23,301 bases of DNA from GCA-003244245 sp036501085. Lineage in GTDB: Bacteria > Actinomycetota > Actinomycetes > Mycobacteriales > Pseudonocardiaceae. The stretch lies in contig DASYAZ010000167.1 of assembly GCA_036501085.1 (NCBI GenBank), positions 1 through 23,301 of the forward strand. Direction: 5' to 3'. The translations under genes were made by a program, and so were the position numbers. Each line of letters begins with the position of its first letter. Position 1 is the stretch's first letter. This document shows positions 6,915-15,067 of this stretch, piece after piece. The notes beneath the pieces were generated by a model. The model had not been told where the DNA came from, did no database searches, and saw only the letters and a list, made by a program, of their open reading frames with translations.

Positions 6915-7676
6915 GTGTCTGGATCCCCCATACGGGTCGCGCTGATCACCGGTGCCAGCCGCGGTATCGGGGCCGCAGCCGCGATCGCGTTCGCCCGGCA
7001 CGGCTACCGTGTCGTGGTCAACTTTCACCGCCGAGCCGACGCCGCTGCCACGGTCGTGACAAAGATCGAGCGACTCGGCAGCCAGGCCGTTCCGGTCAGG
7101 GCCGATGTCTCCGATCCCGATCAGGCCCGAGACCTGGTACAGACGACGGTGCAGACCTACGGTCGGGTGGACACTCTGGTGTGTAACGCGAGCACGCCCA
7201 TCCATCCCGCCCCGTTCGAAGCACTGTGCTGGGAGGTCTTCGCGCGCAAGATGCTCGACGAGCTCGCCGCCGCGTACCACGTCACCCAGGCTGCGCTGCC
7301 GATCATGCAAGATCAGCGTTACGGGCGGCTGGTCTATGTCTCCAGCAATCACTCCGACGGTCCGGCCGCGCCCGGAATGATCGCACACGGATCCGCCAAA
7401 GCCGCGCTGAACACCTTCGCCCGCTACCTCGCCCACGAACAAGGTCCGCACGGCATCACCGCAAACGTCGTCTCACCCGGTTATGTGCACACGGAGAGCA
7501 GCGCCACCATCATCACCGCGGCAACCGAGACCGGCATCGCTCGCCGCACACCACTGCGCCGCGTCGCCGACCCTGCCGACATCGGCCGCATCATAGCCCT
7601 CATCGGCAGCGACGATGCGGCGTTCACCACCGGCGTCACCATCCCGGTCAACGGTGGACTCGGTCTGGCGCTCTAG
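6915..7676 (+). CDS. Short-chain dehydrogenase/reductase with His in place of the catalytic Tyr
   Basis: GTG 6915 is chosen because AAGGAGG (6901-6907) lies seven bases before it; the frame is open further upstream to 6825 but without a ribosome binding site. The 253-residue protein has the canonical cofactor motif TGASRGIG near residue 13, an ADVSDP acidic site, a CNAS motif (usually NNAG), the catalytic-type Ser in YVSSNHSDG, and a C-terminal PVNGGLGL cap. The active site reads AHGSAKAAL: Lys is kept, but His stands where Tyr normally is. SDRs of this type reduce or oxidise ketone/alcohol substrates, often in fatty-acid or secondary metabolism; the change could abolish or alter catalysis. 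It is divergent from marR, its likely repressor. Confidence 0.88.
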   Translation: MSGSPIRVALITGASRGIGAAAAIAFARHGYRVVVNFHRRADAAATVVTKIERLGSQAVPVRADVSDPDQARDLVQTTVQTYGRVDTLVCNASTPIHPAPFEALCWEVFARKMLDELAAAYHVTQAALPIMQDQRYGRLVYVSSNHSDGPAAPGMIAHGSAKAALNTFARYLAHEQGPHGITANVVSPGYVHTESSATIITAATETGIARRTPLRRVADPADIGRIIALIGSDDAAFTTGVTIPVNGGLGLAL

Positions 7677-7733
7677 ACCGACGTTCGGTGCGCGGAGCAG
7701 CACCTCACATCGCCGGCGGTAGCGTTTGCCGCT

Positions 7734-9803
7734 GTGCCCGCCCCCACTACGACCGTGCCCGACATCGGCGCGCTGCTCGCCGCGGCGGTGCGTGCTCTGG
7801 GGGGTGCCGAGCGACCTGGTCAGGTTCTGATGGCCGAGGCGGTGGACCGCGCGATCGGCACCGGCGAGCACCTCGCGGTGCAGGCCGGCACCGGCACCGG
7901 GAAATCGCTGGCCTACCTGGTGCCGGCGATCCGGCACGCCGTCACCGCGAGTACCACCGTGGTGGTGTGCACCGCGACCATCGCGTTGCAGCGCCAGCTC
8001 GTGGACCGTGACCTGCCCCGGCTGGCGAGCGCGCTGGAACCGCTGCTGGGCCGCGCGCCGAGCTTCGCGATCCTCAAGGGCCGGGGCAACTACCTGTGCC
8101 TGCACCGGCTGCACACCGGTCCGTCGGACGACGGCGAGGATCTGTTCGAGGCCGCCGCGGCGGCATCCCCCACGTCGATCCTGGGCCGCCAGATCGCCCG
8201 GTTGCACGAGTGGTCCGCGCAGACCGGCACCGGGGATCGCGACGAGCTGGTTCCCGGGGTCACCGACCGGGCCTGGCGGCAGCTGTCGGTCAGCGCCCGG
8301 GAGTGCCTGGGGCTCGCCCGCTGCCCCGTGGGCATGGATTGCTTCGCCGAGCAGGCCAGGGCACGGGCCGGGCGGGTCGATGTCGTGGTGACCAATCATG
8401 CGCTGCTGGCCATCGACGCCATGGGCGAGCATCAGGTGCTCCCCGACCACAAGGTGGTGGTGGTCGATGAAGCCCACGATCTGGTCGACCGCGTCACCAG
8501 CGCGGCCACCGAGGAGCTCACCGCATCGATGGTCGAGACCGCGGCGCGCCGCTGCGGCCGGCTGATCGATCAGCAGCTCGCCGACGAGCTGGCTGCGGCG
8601 GGTGAGGGGCTGGCGCTGCTGCTCGGCGGCTCCGAGGTGCAGCGTTGGGATGCGCTACAGGCCGGGATCGCCGGTGGCCTCGCCGCGGTCCGCGACGCGG
8701 CGCACCAGTGCACCACCGCGCTCGGGACCGAACGCCGGGAGAACCCGGAGAACGCCGCGCCGCGCCGGCTGGCGCTCGCCACCCTGGAGCAGGTGCACTC
8801 AGCTGCCGCCCGGGTGCTGTGCGCCTTCCCCGAGAGCGAGACCGACCGTCGCGACGTGGTCTGGCTCTCGGACGAGACGGTGCGTGGACGGGTGCTCAGG
8901 GTGGCGCCGCTCGGTGTCGCCGGGTTGCTGCAGCAGCGGTTGTTCGCGAACCGAACAGTGGTGCTCACCTCGGCCACCCTCACCCTCGGTGGGACGTTCG
9001 ACGCGCTCGCCTCGCAGTGGGGCCTGCCGCGGCATCAGCCCTCGTCGGCGCTACCCCCGAATCCGGCCGCTGTGGGCACCGACGCCGGCACCGCCACCAG
9101 GCGGCCCCCACTGGCTGACGGCGACGGCGCCCCGGCGTGGTCCGGTCTCGATGCCGGCTCCCCCTTCGAGCACCGCCGCGCCGGGATCCTTTACACCGCC
9201 GCGCACCTGCCCCCACCGGGCCGCGACGGGCTGGTGGGGGCCTACCTCGACGAGCTTGCCGCGCTGGTCACCGCGGCGGGCGGGCGGACGCTCGGGCTGT
9301 TCTCCTCGATGCGGGCCGCCAAGCAAGCCGCCGAGGCGCTGCGGGGCCGGCTGGAGGTGCCGGTGCTGTGTCAGGGCGAGGACAGCACCGGCCTGCTGGT
9401 GCAGCGGTTCGCCCAGGACGAGCCGACCTGCCTGTTCGGCACCCTGTCGCTGTGGCAGGGCGTCGACGTGCCCGGACGGTCACTGTCGCTGGTCGTCGTC
9501 GACCGCATCCCGTTCCCCCGCCCGGACGATCCGCTGAGCTCGGCGCGGCAACGCGCGGTAGCCGCCCGTGGGGGGAACGGGTTCCTGGCGGTCGCGGCAA
9601 CGCATGCCGCGCTGCTGCTCGCCCAAGGTGCCGGTCGGCTGTTGCGCTCCACCGAGGATCGTGGCGTGGTCGCGATCCTGGACCCGAGACTGGCCACGGC
9701 TCGCTACGGTGCCTTCCTGCGCGCCTCCCTGCCCCCGTTCTGGCCCACCACCGACCCCGCCATAGCCCACGCCGCGCTAGCCCGCCTCGTCAACACCCCC
9801 TAG
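7734..9803 (+). CDS. DinG/XPD-like iron-sulfur ATP-dependent DNA helicase
   Basis: The 689-residue protein is a superfamily 2 helicase of the XPD/DinG group. Visible motifs are a Q-like ERPGQVLMAEAV, Walker A AGTGTGKS (51-58), motif Ia TATIALQRQL, the DEAH box VVVDEAHD (244-250), VLTSATL (motif III), a late LFGTLSLWQGVDVPG (motif V) and the QGAGRLLRS motif VI. Four cysteines between Walker A and DEAH (Cys122, 191, 197, 203) match the iron-sulfur cluster of the group. A Pro/Ala/Gly-rich stretch at about 440-500 looks like a flexible insertion. Such enzymes unwind forked or R-loop DNA 5'-3' during repair. The GTG start has no strong ribosome binding site. A large hairpin begins nine bases after the stop. 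Confidence 0.92.
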   Translation: MPAPTTTVPDIGALLAAAVRALGGAERPGQVLMAEAVDRAIGTGEHLAVQAGTGTGKSLAYLVPAIRHAVTASTTVVVCTATIALQRQLVDRDLPRLASALEPLLGRAPSFAILKGRGNYLCLHRLHTGPSDDGEDLFEAAAAASPTSILGRQIARLHEWSAQTGTGDRDELVPGVTDRAWRQLSVSARECLGLARCPVGMDCFAEQARARAGRVDVVVTNHALLAIDAMGEHQVLPDHKVVVVDEAHDLVDRVTSAATEELTASMVETAARRCGRLIDQQLADELAAAGEGLALLLGGSEVQRWDALQAGIAGGLAAVRDAAHQCTTALGTERRENPENAAPRRLALATLEQVHSAAARVLCAFPESETDRRDVVWLSDETVRGRVLRVAPLGVAGLLQQRLFANRTVVLTSATLTLGGTFDALASQWGLPRHQPSSALPPNPAAVGTDAGTATRRPPLADGDGAPAWSGLDAGSPFEHRRAGILYTAAHLPPPGRDGLVGAYLDELAALVTAAGGRTLGLFSSMRAAKQAAEALRGRLEVPVLCQGEDSTGLLVQRFAQDEPTCLFGTLSLWQGVDVPGRSLSLVVVDRIPFPRPDDPLSSARQRAVAARGGNGFLAVAATHAALLLAQGAGRLLRSTEDRGVVAILDPRLATARYGAFLRASLPPFWPTTDPAIAHAALARLVNTP

Positions 9804-10580
9804 CCCCCTGCCCCGACATGGAGACATATCGGGGTGGACGAGGGGGTCTCCACCCCGATATGTCTCCATGTCGGAGTGGGGAAGGGTGCTGGGTAGTTGG
9901 GCTGCGACGGTGATGGTGCCGGGGGGCACCTCGGTGAAACCTGCGTCGCGCACCGTGAGAATGCCCCGTTCCCGCCAGGCCCGCTCCGGCCGATCGTGCA
10001 CAGCCAACGCGACCCAGTGCTGCGCTGACGCGGGGCGCACCGCGCAGCAGTAGCCACGAGCCGCCCAATCCGCCAGTTCGGCCATCCGGCCTTCGGCGGC
10101 CAACCGCGCCGCCAGCAGCACCGTGGCATGCCCCACCTGGGCCGCAGCCTTGCCCAGGCTCATCGCCGGCTCCGGCGCAAGCCAGAGCACCGGTAGTCCC
10201 TCCGGCGGCGGATCGGCGTCGTCGGGTGCCAGGTCGGTTCCGCTGACCTGCAGTCGGGTCACGATCTTCGGGGTCTCGGACACCAGGCATGGCACCAGCG
10301 CCCGCACCTGAGCACCCCGGCGCTCGACGGTGATACCCGGCAACTCGGTCACCGCGACCCAGTACGCACCACGAGCCCGGCGGGCCACCTTGCGGATCCG
10401 GCCCGCCAGCCAGAGCTGCACCTCCGGATACCACGGACCACCGGGCTGGGCGCGCTCGTCGAGGCACAGGGCCACCGCCGCCGAGGCCGCTGCCTCCAGC
10501 AGCGCGCTGCGCACCGGCGTTACCTCCCGCTCGATCCGCAGGATCAGCGGCATCGCTCGCTCCGGCGGCTCGCCGGTCAC
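9777..10580 (-). CDS. Pth2-type peptidyl-tRNA hydrolase domain protein
   Basis: The 267-residue product has an N-terminal region of about 125 residues of unknown role, then a Pth2-like domain (about 130-228): VLWLAPEPAMSLGKAAAQVG, HAT, and the closing DAGFTEVPPGTITVAA. Gly-Lys-x-Ala-Ala-Gln and the following His are the Pth2 hallmarks. The family cleaves peptidyl-tRNA to recycle tRNA, and the N-terminal half is larger than in the single-domain archaeal enzyme. The GTG start overlaps the serB stop (GTGA), so it is the last gene of ctaD-serB-pth2. Residues about 236-256 are encoded by a perfect hairpin and the tail looks unconserved, so the ancestral protein may have ended near residue 235. The frame runs 27 bp into the convergent helicase gene. 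Confidence 0.8.
   Translation of the reverse strand: MTGEPPERAMPLILRIEREVTPVRSALLEAAASAAVALCLDERAQPGGPWYPEVQLWLAGRIRKVARRARGAYWVAVTELPGITVERRGAQVRALVPCLVSETPKIVTRLQVSGTDLAPDDADPPPEGLPVLWLAPEPAMSLGKAAAQVGHATVLLAARLAAEGRMAELADWAARGYCCAVRPASAQHWVALAVHDRPERAWRERGILTVRDAGFTEVPPGTITVAAQLPSTLPHSDMETYRGGDPLVHPDMSPCRGRGLGGVDEAG
9813..9874. repeat. Perfect inverted repeat, 26-bp arms with 10-nt loop
   Basis: Arms 9813-9838 and 9849-9874 are exact reverse complements, and the loop is CGAGGGGGTC. The element starts nine bases after the helicase stop (9803), a natural position for that gene's transcription terminator, though no T-run follows. On the minus strand it lies inside pth2 codons 236-256, before the stop at 9777, so terminating there would leave a pth2 message with no stop codon. 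Because it is a palindrome, both strands encode nearly the same peptide (DMETYRGG ... HPDMSPCR). It may be a copy of a dispersed intergenic repeat. Confidence 0.9.
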
Positions 10581-11812
10581 AGCGGAACCCGGCGCAGCAG
10601 GCCATCGGCTGCGTCGGCGGCCTCCACCTCATCCCGAGTCACACCCAGCACGAACAGCACGACGTCCAGGAACGGCTGGGTGATCGCGGTGTCCGCGACC
10701 TCGCGCAGCGCGGGTTTCGCATTGAACGCCACCCCCAGGCCGGCGGTGGTGAGCATGTCGATGTCGTTCGCCCCGTCCCCGACGGCGACGCACTGGGCGA
10801 GCGGGATCCCGAAGTGCGCGGCCGCCTGGCGTAGCGCATCAGCCTTGCCGGAGCGATCCACCACTGGGCCGACGACCTGGCCGGTGAGAACGCCGTCCCG
10901 AACCTCGAGCTCGTTGGCGGTGCAGAAATCCAGCCCCAGTTCCACTGCGAGCGGCTCCACGACCTGGGTGAAACCGCCCGAGACAGCTCCGCAGCGAAAA
11001 CCCAACCTCCGCAGGGTCCGCACCGTCGTGCGCGCCCCGGGGGTGAGCTCCAGCTTGCGGGTCACCTCGGTGAGCGTGCCGGCGGGAAGGCCCGCCAGCA
11101 GGGCGACCCGGCGGCGCAGCGACTGGGTGAAGTCCAGCTCGCCCCGCATCGCCGCCTCAGTCACCGCGCGCACCTCGTCCCCGCAGCCGGCATGCTCGGC
11201 GAGTATCTCGATCACCTCGCCCTGGATCAGCGTCGAGTCGACGTCGAACACCACCAGGCGCTTGGCGCGGCGGGCGATACCGACCCGTTCGACGGCCAGG
11301 TCGACCTCACCGCGTGCCGCCAGCCGGACCAGGGTGGAACGCAGTGCAGCGTCGGCGACCTGCGGATCGCCGCCGGGAGGTGCGGACACCAGAAGTTCGA
11401 GCCCGGTCACCGGGTAGTCGGCGATCCGGCGGATCGCGTCGATGTTGATATTCAGCGTGGCCAGCGCACGGGTGGTCTCGGTGAACGCCCACGCCGTCAC
11501 CGGCCGGCCCAAGACCAGCACGACATGGGTCGACCCGCGGACCATCGCTCCGATCGCTCCAGCACCGACCTCGACTTCGACCTGCATCCCGATGCTGGCC
11601 ATCGCCTGCTCAGCGGCTTCCTGAAGGTCATCCGGATCGGCCGTCGTCGTCACCAGCACGCCCAGGATGATCCGGCCCCGGATCACCACCTGCTCGACAT
11701 CGAGAATGTCCACCCCGTGCCGGGTGAGCGCAGAGAAGATGACCGATACGACCCCGGGCTTATCCCGCCCGGTGACCGTCACCAGCAGCGTCGTCCGCGG
11801 GCTACTCGTCAC
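10577..11812 (-). CDS. serB: Phosphoserine phosphatase SerB with N-terminal ACT domains
   Basis: The 411-residue protein catalyses the last step of L-serine synthesis, phosphoserine to serine. The N-terminal half has two ACT-like segments (from LLVTVTGRDKPGVVSVIFSA and again from about residue 95, HVVLVLGRPVTAWAF), known in actinobacterial SerB2 for amino-acid feedback. The HAD phosphatase domain follows: motif I VVFDVDSTL (nucleophile Asp190, acid Asp192), motif II AVSGGF, motif III Lys in GKADALRQ, motif IV VGDGANDIDML. All catalytic residues are present. The GTG start overlaps the ctaD stop, and its TGA overlaps the pth2 start, both as GTGA, so translation of all three is coupled. A ctaD-serB neighbourhood is also known in mycobacteria. 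Confidence 0.95.
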   Translation of the reverse strand: MTSSPRTTLLVTVTGRDKPGVVSVIFSALTRHGVDILDVEQVVIRGRIILGVLVTTTADPDDLQEAAEQAMASIGMQVEVEVGAGAIGAMVRGSTHVVLVLGRPVTAWAFTETTRALATLNINIDAIRRIADYPVTGLELLVSAPPGGDPQVADAALRSTLVRLAARGEVDLAVERVGIARRAKRLVVFDVDSTLIQGEVIEILAEHAGCGDEVRAVTEAAMRGELDFTQSLRRRVALLAGLPAGTLTEVTRKLELTPGARTTVRTLRRLGFRCGAVSGGFTQVVEPLAVELGLDFCTANELEVRDGVLTGQVVGPVVDRSGKADALRQAAAHFGIPLAQCVAVGDGANDIDMLTTAGLGVAFNAKPALREVADTAITQPFLDVVLFVLGVTRDEVEAADAADGLLRRVPL

Positions 11813-13572
11813 TTGTCCCGTGGATCGTCATTGGTGGTCTCGTCGTGCTGCACGACGTGCGCGACCTGCTCGCTCGGTGCCACCGGGTGCCCGCGACCTC
11901 CCACGTGGGCTTCGGATCGGATCCGGTAAGCCATGTGGGGATAGTGCAGCTCGAAGGCCGGTCGCTCCGACCGGATGCGCGGCAACTCGGTGAAGTTGTG
12001 CCGCGGCGGTGGGCACGAGGTCGCCCATTCCAGCGAGTTGCCGTACCCCCACGGATCGTCGACGGTGACGACCTCGCCGTAGCGGTAGCTGCGGAACACA
12101 TTCCACAGGAACGGCAGGGTGGAGGCGCCCAGCACGAACGCGCCGATCGAGGACACCATGTTCAGCGTGGTGAACCCGTCACTGGGCAGGTAATCGGCAT
12201 AGCGCCGGGGCATCCCCTCCGCACCCACCCAGTGCTGGACCAGGAATGTCAGGTGGAACCCGATGAACGTGGCCCAGAAGTGGAACTTGCCCAGCGGCTC
12301 GTCGAGCATCCGGCCGGTCATCTTCGGGAACCAGAAGTAGATCCCGGCGAAGGTGGCGAACACGATCGTGCCGTAGAGCACGTAGTGGAAGTGAGCCACC
12401 ACGAAGTAGGTGTCACTCACGTGGAAATCGATCGCCGGAGCGGCCAGCAGGACCCCGGTCAACCCGCCGAGGAGGAACGTGACGAGAAAACCGATCGAGA
12501 ACATCATCGGCGTCTCGAACGTGAGCTGGCCACGCCACATGGTGCCTATCCAGTTGAAGAACTTGATACCGGTGGGCACCGCGATGAGGAACGTCGTGAA
12601 GGCGAAGAAGGGGAGCAAAACAGCACCAGTGGCGTACATATGATGCGCCCAGACCACCACAGACAATGCTGCGATTGAGAGGGTAGCGAAGATCAAGGTC
12701 TTGTAACCGAACAACGGCTTGCGGCTGAACACCGGGAAGATCTCCGAAACGATGCCGAAGAACGGCAGCGCCACGATGTAGACCTCCGGGTGGCCGAAGA
12801 ACCAGAACAGGTGCTGCCAGAGGATCGCGCCACCATTGGCCGGGTCGAACACGTGCGCACCCAGGCGCCGATCCGCCTCCAGGCCCAGCAGCGCCGCGGT
12901 GAGGATCGGGAAGGCCAGCAGCACCAGCAACGACGTGACGAAGATGTTCCAGGTGAAGATCGGCATGCGGAACATCGTCATCCCGGGTGCCCGCAGGCAG
13001 ACCACCGTGGTGACCATGTTGACCCCACCCAGAATGGTTCCGAGCCCGGCGAGGACCAATCCCATGATCCACAGATCTGCGCCCACACCGGGAGAGTGGA
13101 TCGCATCGGAGAGCGGGGTGTAGGCAAACCAGCCGAAATCGGCGGCACCACCCGGGGTGAGGAACCCGGACAGCACGATCAGTCCGCCGAAAAAGAATGC
13201 CCAAAAGGAGAAAGCGTTGAGCCGGGGGAAAGCGACATCCGGAGAACCGATCTGCAGCGGCAATACGAGATTGGCGAACGCGAACAGAATCGGCGTGGCG
13301 TAGAGCAGCAACATGATCGTGCCGTGCATGGTGAACAGCTGGTTGTACTGCTCATTCGACAGGAACTGCAAACCCGGCCGGGCCAACTCCGCACGGATCA
13401 GCATGGCCATGCTGCCACCGATGAAAAAGAACGCCATCGAGGCGACCAGGTACAGCATGCCGATCACCTTGTGATCGGTGGTCTGGATCAAACCGAGTAA
13501 CGTCGACCCCTTCACCCTGGGGCGCACCGGACGCGGACGCGTCACGATCGGCTGGGGCGCAACGGCCGTCAC
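11809..13572 (-). CDS. ctaD: Cytochrome c oxidase subunit I
   Basis: From GTG 13572 the protein is 587 residues. This start is chosen because AGGAGG lies just upstream and MTAVAPQPIVTRP is the usual actinobacterial N-terminus; the frame is open back to 13626. It is the catalytic subunit of the aa3-type oxidase, with about twelve membrane helices. Ligands visible: His83 (TMHG, low-spin heme), WFFGHPEVY with CuB His261 and the cross-linked Tyr265, CuB His310-His311 (VWAHHMYATG), and AHFHYV with His394 (heme a3) and His396 (heme a). The C-terminal tail is soluble and ends in an acidic/basic segment. It heads the ctaD-serB-pth2 operon. Other oxidase subunits are not in the window, as is usual for actinomycetes. 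Confidence 0.97.
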   Translation of the reverse strand: MTAVAPQPIVTRPRPVRPRVKGSTLLGLIQTTDHKVIGMLYLVASMAFFFIGGSMAMLIRAELARPGLQFLSNEQYNQLFTMHGTIMLLLYATPILFAFANLVLPLQIGSPDVAFPRLNAFSFWAFFFGGLIVLSGFLTPGGAADFGWFAYTPLSDAIHSPGVGADLWIMGLVLAGLGTILGGVNMVTTVVCLRAPGMTMFRMPIFTWNIFVTSLLVLLAFPILTAALLGLEADRRLGAHVFDPANGGAILWQHLFWFFGHPEVYIVALPFFGIVSEIFPVFSRKPLFGYKTLIFATLSIAALSVVVWAHHMYATGAVLLPFFAFTTFLIAVPTGIKFFNWIGTMWRGQLTFETPMMFSIGFLVTFLLGGLTGVLLAAPAIDFHVSDTYFVVAHFHYVLYGTIVFATFAGIYFWFPKMTGRMLDEPLGKFHFWATFIGFHLTFLVQHWVGAEGMPRRYADYLPSDGFTTLNMVSSIGAFVLGASTLPFLWNVFRSYRYGEVVTVDDPWGYGNSLEWATSCPPPRHNFTELPRIRSERPAFELHYPHMAYRIRSEAHVGGRGHPVAPSEQVAHVVQHDETTNDDPRDK

Positions 13573-13714
13573 AGGTTGCCTCCTGGTTGTCCACGACTCA
13601 CCGTGCACGGTACCGACCCATGGCAACCGCGGTCATCGTGGTCCCATGCTGATAGTAACGGGGAGAATGGGCGGCGCCACAGCGGCCGTCAGTGCCGATC
13701 GAGGCCGGTCGAGA

Positions 13715-13837
13715 TCAGCGCGGGGAATCGGAGGACTGCTGCCGCGCGGCGCGGCTGCGGCGCACCTGGTCCATGTCGAGCGCGCGAGCCCTGGTCAGGA
13801 GCTCATCCAGGGTTTCCGGTGGCAGGGCACCGACTTG
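13715..13837 (-). pseudogene. Displaced C-terminal tail of the thioredoxin gene
   Basis: On the minus strand, starting at the CAA codon at 13837, the frame reads QVGALPPETLDELLTRARAL, then DMDQVRRSRAA, and stops at TGA 13717-13715. This is the expected end of actinobacterial thioredoxins of this type (GALP...L..L...ARALDMDxVR). It has no start signal of its own and joins the 99-residue gene if one base is restored near 13838. It is therefore part of that gene rather than a separate one. It ends 142 bp before ctaD. Confidence 0.75.
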
Positions 13838-14094
13838 CAGTAGAGGACGAGGCCCTCGCGCACGACCACGAGGGTGGGAATGGACATCACCCGAAACGCG
13901 GCAGCGAGCTCGCGTTGCGCCTCGGTGTCCACCGTGCCGAACATCACATCAGGATGGCGTTCAGACGCCTCGTCGAACACCGGTGCGAACCTGCGGCACG
14001 GAAGACACCACGATGCCCAGAAGTCGATCAGGGTCACATCCGCGTCACCCACCACGTCAGTGAAGTTCTCCTTGGTCAACTCCACCGTGGCCAT
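13795..14094 (-). CDS. Thioredoxin, truncated by a frameshift
   Basis: ATG 14094 has GGAGGT eight bases upstream. The 99-residue product starts as a normal thioredoxin: FWASWCLPCRRFAP (active-site Cys30 and Cys33, with Leu in place of the usual Gly of CGPC), VDTEAQRELAAAF and the cis-proline motif SIPTL. After VLYCKS it goes off the family pattern and stops early. A one-base loss near 13836-13842 explains this: two bases stand between the TAC (Tyr) and CAA codons where three are expected, and reading on in the other frame restores a typical tail. The intact protein would be about 126 residues, a cytoplasmic disulfide reductase. It could be a sequencing error or a recent mutation; the last strand and helix of the fold are lost in the frame as given. 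Confidence 0.85.
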   Translation of the reverse strand: MATVELTKENFTDVVGDADVTLIDFWASWCLPCRRFAPVFDEASERHPDVMFGTVDTEAQRELAAAFRVMSIPTLVVVREGLVLYCKSVPCHRKPWMSS

Positions 14095-14156
14095 ATCTGG
14101 CTACCTCCGGGTTCCGGCTCCGCTCGCGGTAAGCGACAGCATCGGATGGCCGGCGC

Positions 14157-14690
14157 TCATTCCGGCCGCGGTCGCCCGGCCGGCAGCTCCCATTCCATCA
14201 GCACCGTCGTTCCGCGCGGGCCCTGGGTGACCTCGGCCCGCTGGCTCAGCGCCTTGATCATCATCAGGCCTCGCCCGCGGAACCCGGGGTCATGCGGCGG
14301 TGGCCGCCACTGGCCGTGATCGGTCACGGTGACCAGTACTCGACCATCGGTGGTGCGGGCGGCGACCAGATCTACTGGTCCCTCACCAGAGGGATAAGCA
14401 TGATCAGCGGCGTTGGCCAGCGCCTCGTAGCTGGACAGCACCAGATCAGCTGCCGTAGCGGCGGGCAGGCCGGTCCTCGCGGCCCAACGTCCCAATGCGT
14501 GACGTACCTCGACGAGCGGGCCCGGCTGCCCCTGGATCCCGGCGCAGACCAACGGTGCGAGGGTGGGATCGACCCCTACCCCCGCTCGCAATGTTTCGAC
14601 GAGCCGCGTGAGCAGCTCAGTGGATAAACCCGCTGACGTGGACCTGCCACGTCCGGTCTCTGTGCCCCGCGAGCGACTGTTCGTGGGCAT
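14157..14690 (-). CDS. RsbW/SpoIIAB-like anti-sigma factor ATPase
   Basis: The 177-residue protein has a GHKL-type ATPase domain in its C-terminal two thirds: N-box SYEALANAADHAYP, G1 VTDHGQWRPP, G2 RGRGLMMIKALS and a final GTTVLMEWEL strand. These match the stand-alone anti-sigma serine kinases of Gram-positive bacteria, which hold a stress sigma factor until an anti-anti-sigma protein is dephosphorylated. No sigma factor or anti-anti-sigma gene is adjacent, so partners must be elsewhere. The first about 55 residues are a variable, partly basic extension; ATG 14690 has no obvious ribosome binding site, so the start is uncertain. It lies 62 bp upstream of the thioredoxin gene on the same strand and 55 bp after the small membrane protein gene. 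Confidence 0.88.
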   Translation of the reverse strand: MPTNSRSRGTETGRGRSTSAGLSTELLTRLVETLRAGVGVDPTLAPLVCAGIQGQPGPLVEVRHALGRWAARTGLPAATAADLVLSSYEALANAADHAYPSGEGPVDLVAARTTDGRVLVTVTDHGQWRPPPHDPGFRGRGLMMIKALSQRAEVTQGPRGTTVLMEWELPAGRPRPE

Positions 14691-14745
14691 GGCTAAGTGT
14701 CCGGGACAGAGGCATCACTCAGCCCCTCGGGGAGGGAGCGCAACC

Positions 14746-14901
14746 TCACCAATAGTGCCTACGACCCATGATGGGACGCCCAACGGCTCCGAGCAGCTCC
14801 AGGATCACCCCAACTACGATCAAGATAATCCCGAGCGTGATAAGGATGGAGATCGGAAGCAGGTAGCCAACCACCAGCAGGATAATACCCAGAACGATCA
14901 T
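14746..14901 (-). CDS. Small two-helix membrane protein (DUF6131-like)
   Basis: This is a 51-residue protein: MIVLGIILLVVGYLLPISIL begins one hydrophobic segment, a short turn follows, then TLGIILIVVGVILELLG, and the tail is GRPIMGRRHYW. ATG 14901 is preceded by GGGGAGGA at ideal spacing. Two nearly repeated LGIIL-VVG helices and the terminal basic-aromatic tail match the tiny actinobacterial family I know as DUF6131, whose function is undescribed. The protein should span or lie in the cytoplasmic membrane. It is upstream of the anti-sigma ATPase on the same strand with a 55-bp gap and could be co-transcribed with it. The family name is from memory, but that this is a real gene is well supported. 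Confidence 0.82.
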   Translation of the reverse strand: MIVLGIILLVVGYLLPISILITLGIILIVVGVILELLGAVGRPIMGRRHYW

Positions 14902-15067
14902 GATTCCTCCCCGGATCCCACCTGGTTTACTCCAACATCAAGCGTAGAGCACCCCGGGGGTATTCCCGAAGAGATTCTCGGGCTGCTCGGACTCGTCGGA
15001 CTCCCCCTGGCTTTCCGTCGTCGGCGCACGCTGGGTGCTGGGGGCGTGTCGTCACGGCGTTTCTCGC

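Noticed and set aside
7473..8477. 334-codon minus-strand open frame
   Set aside because: It is antisense to the helicase N-terminus and the SDR end; composition reflects the opposite strand's codons.
14720..14740. Short GC-rich hairpin CCCTC-GGG-GAGGG after the small membrane protein gene
   Set aside because: Only a five-base stem with a three-base loop and no T-run; too weak to call a terminator.
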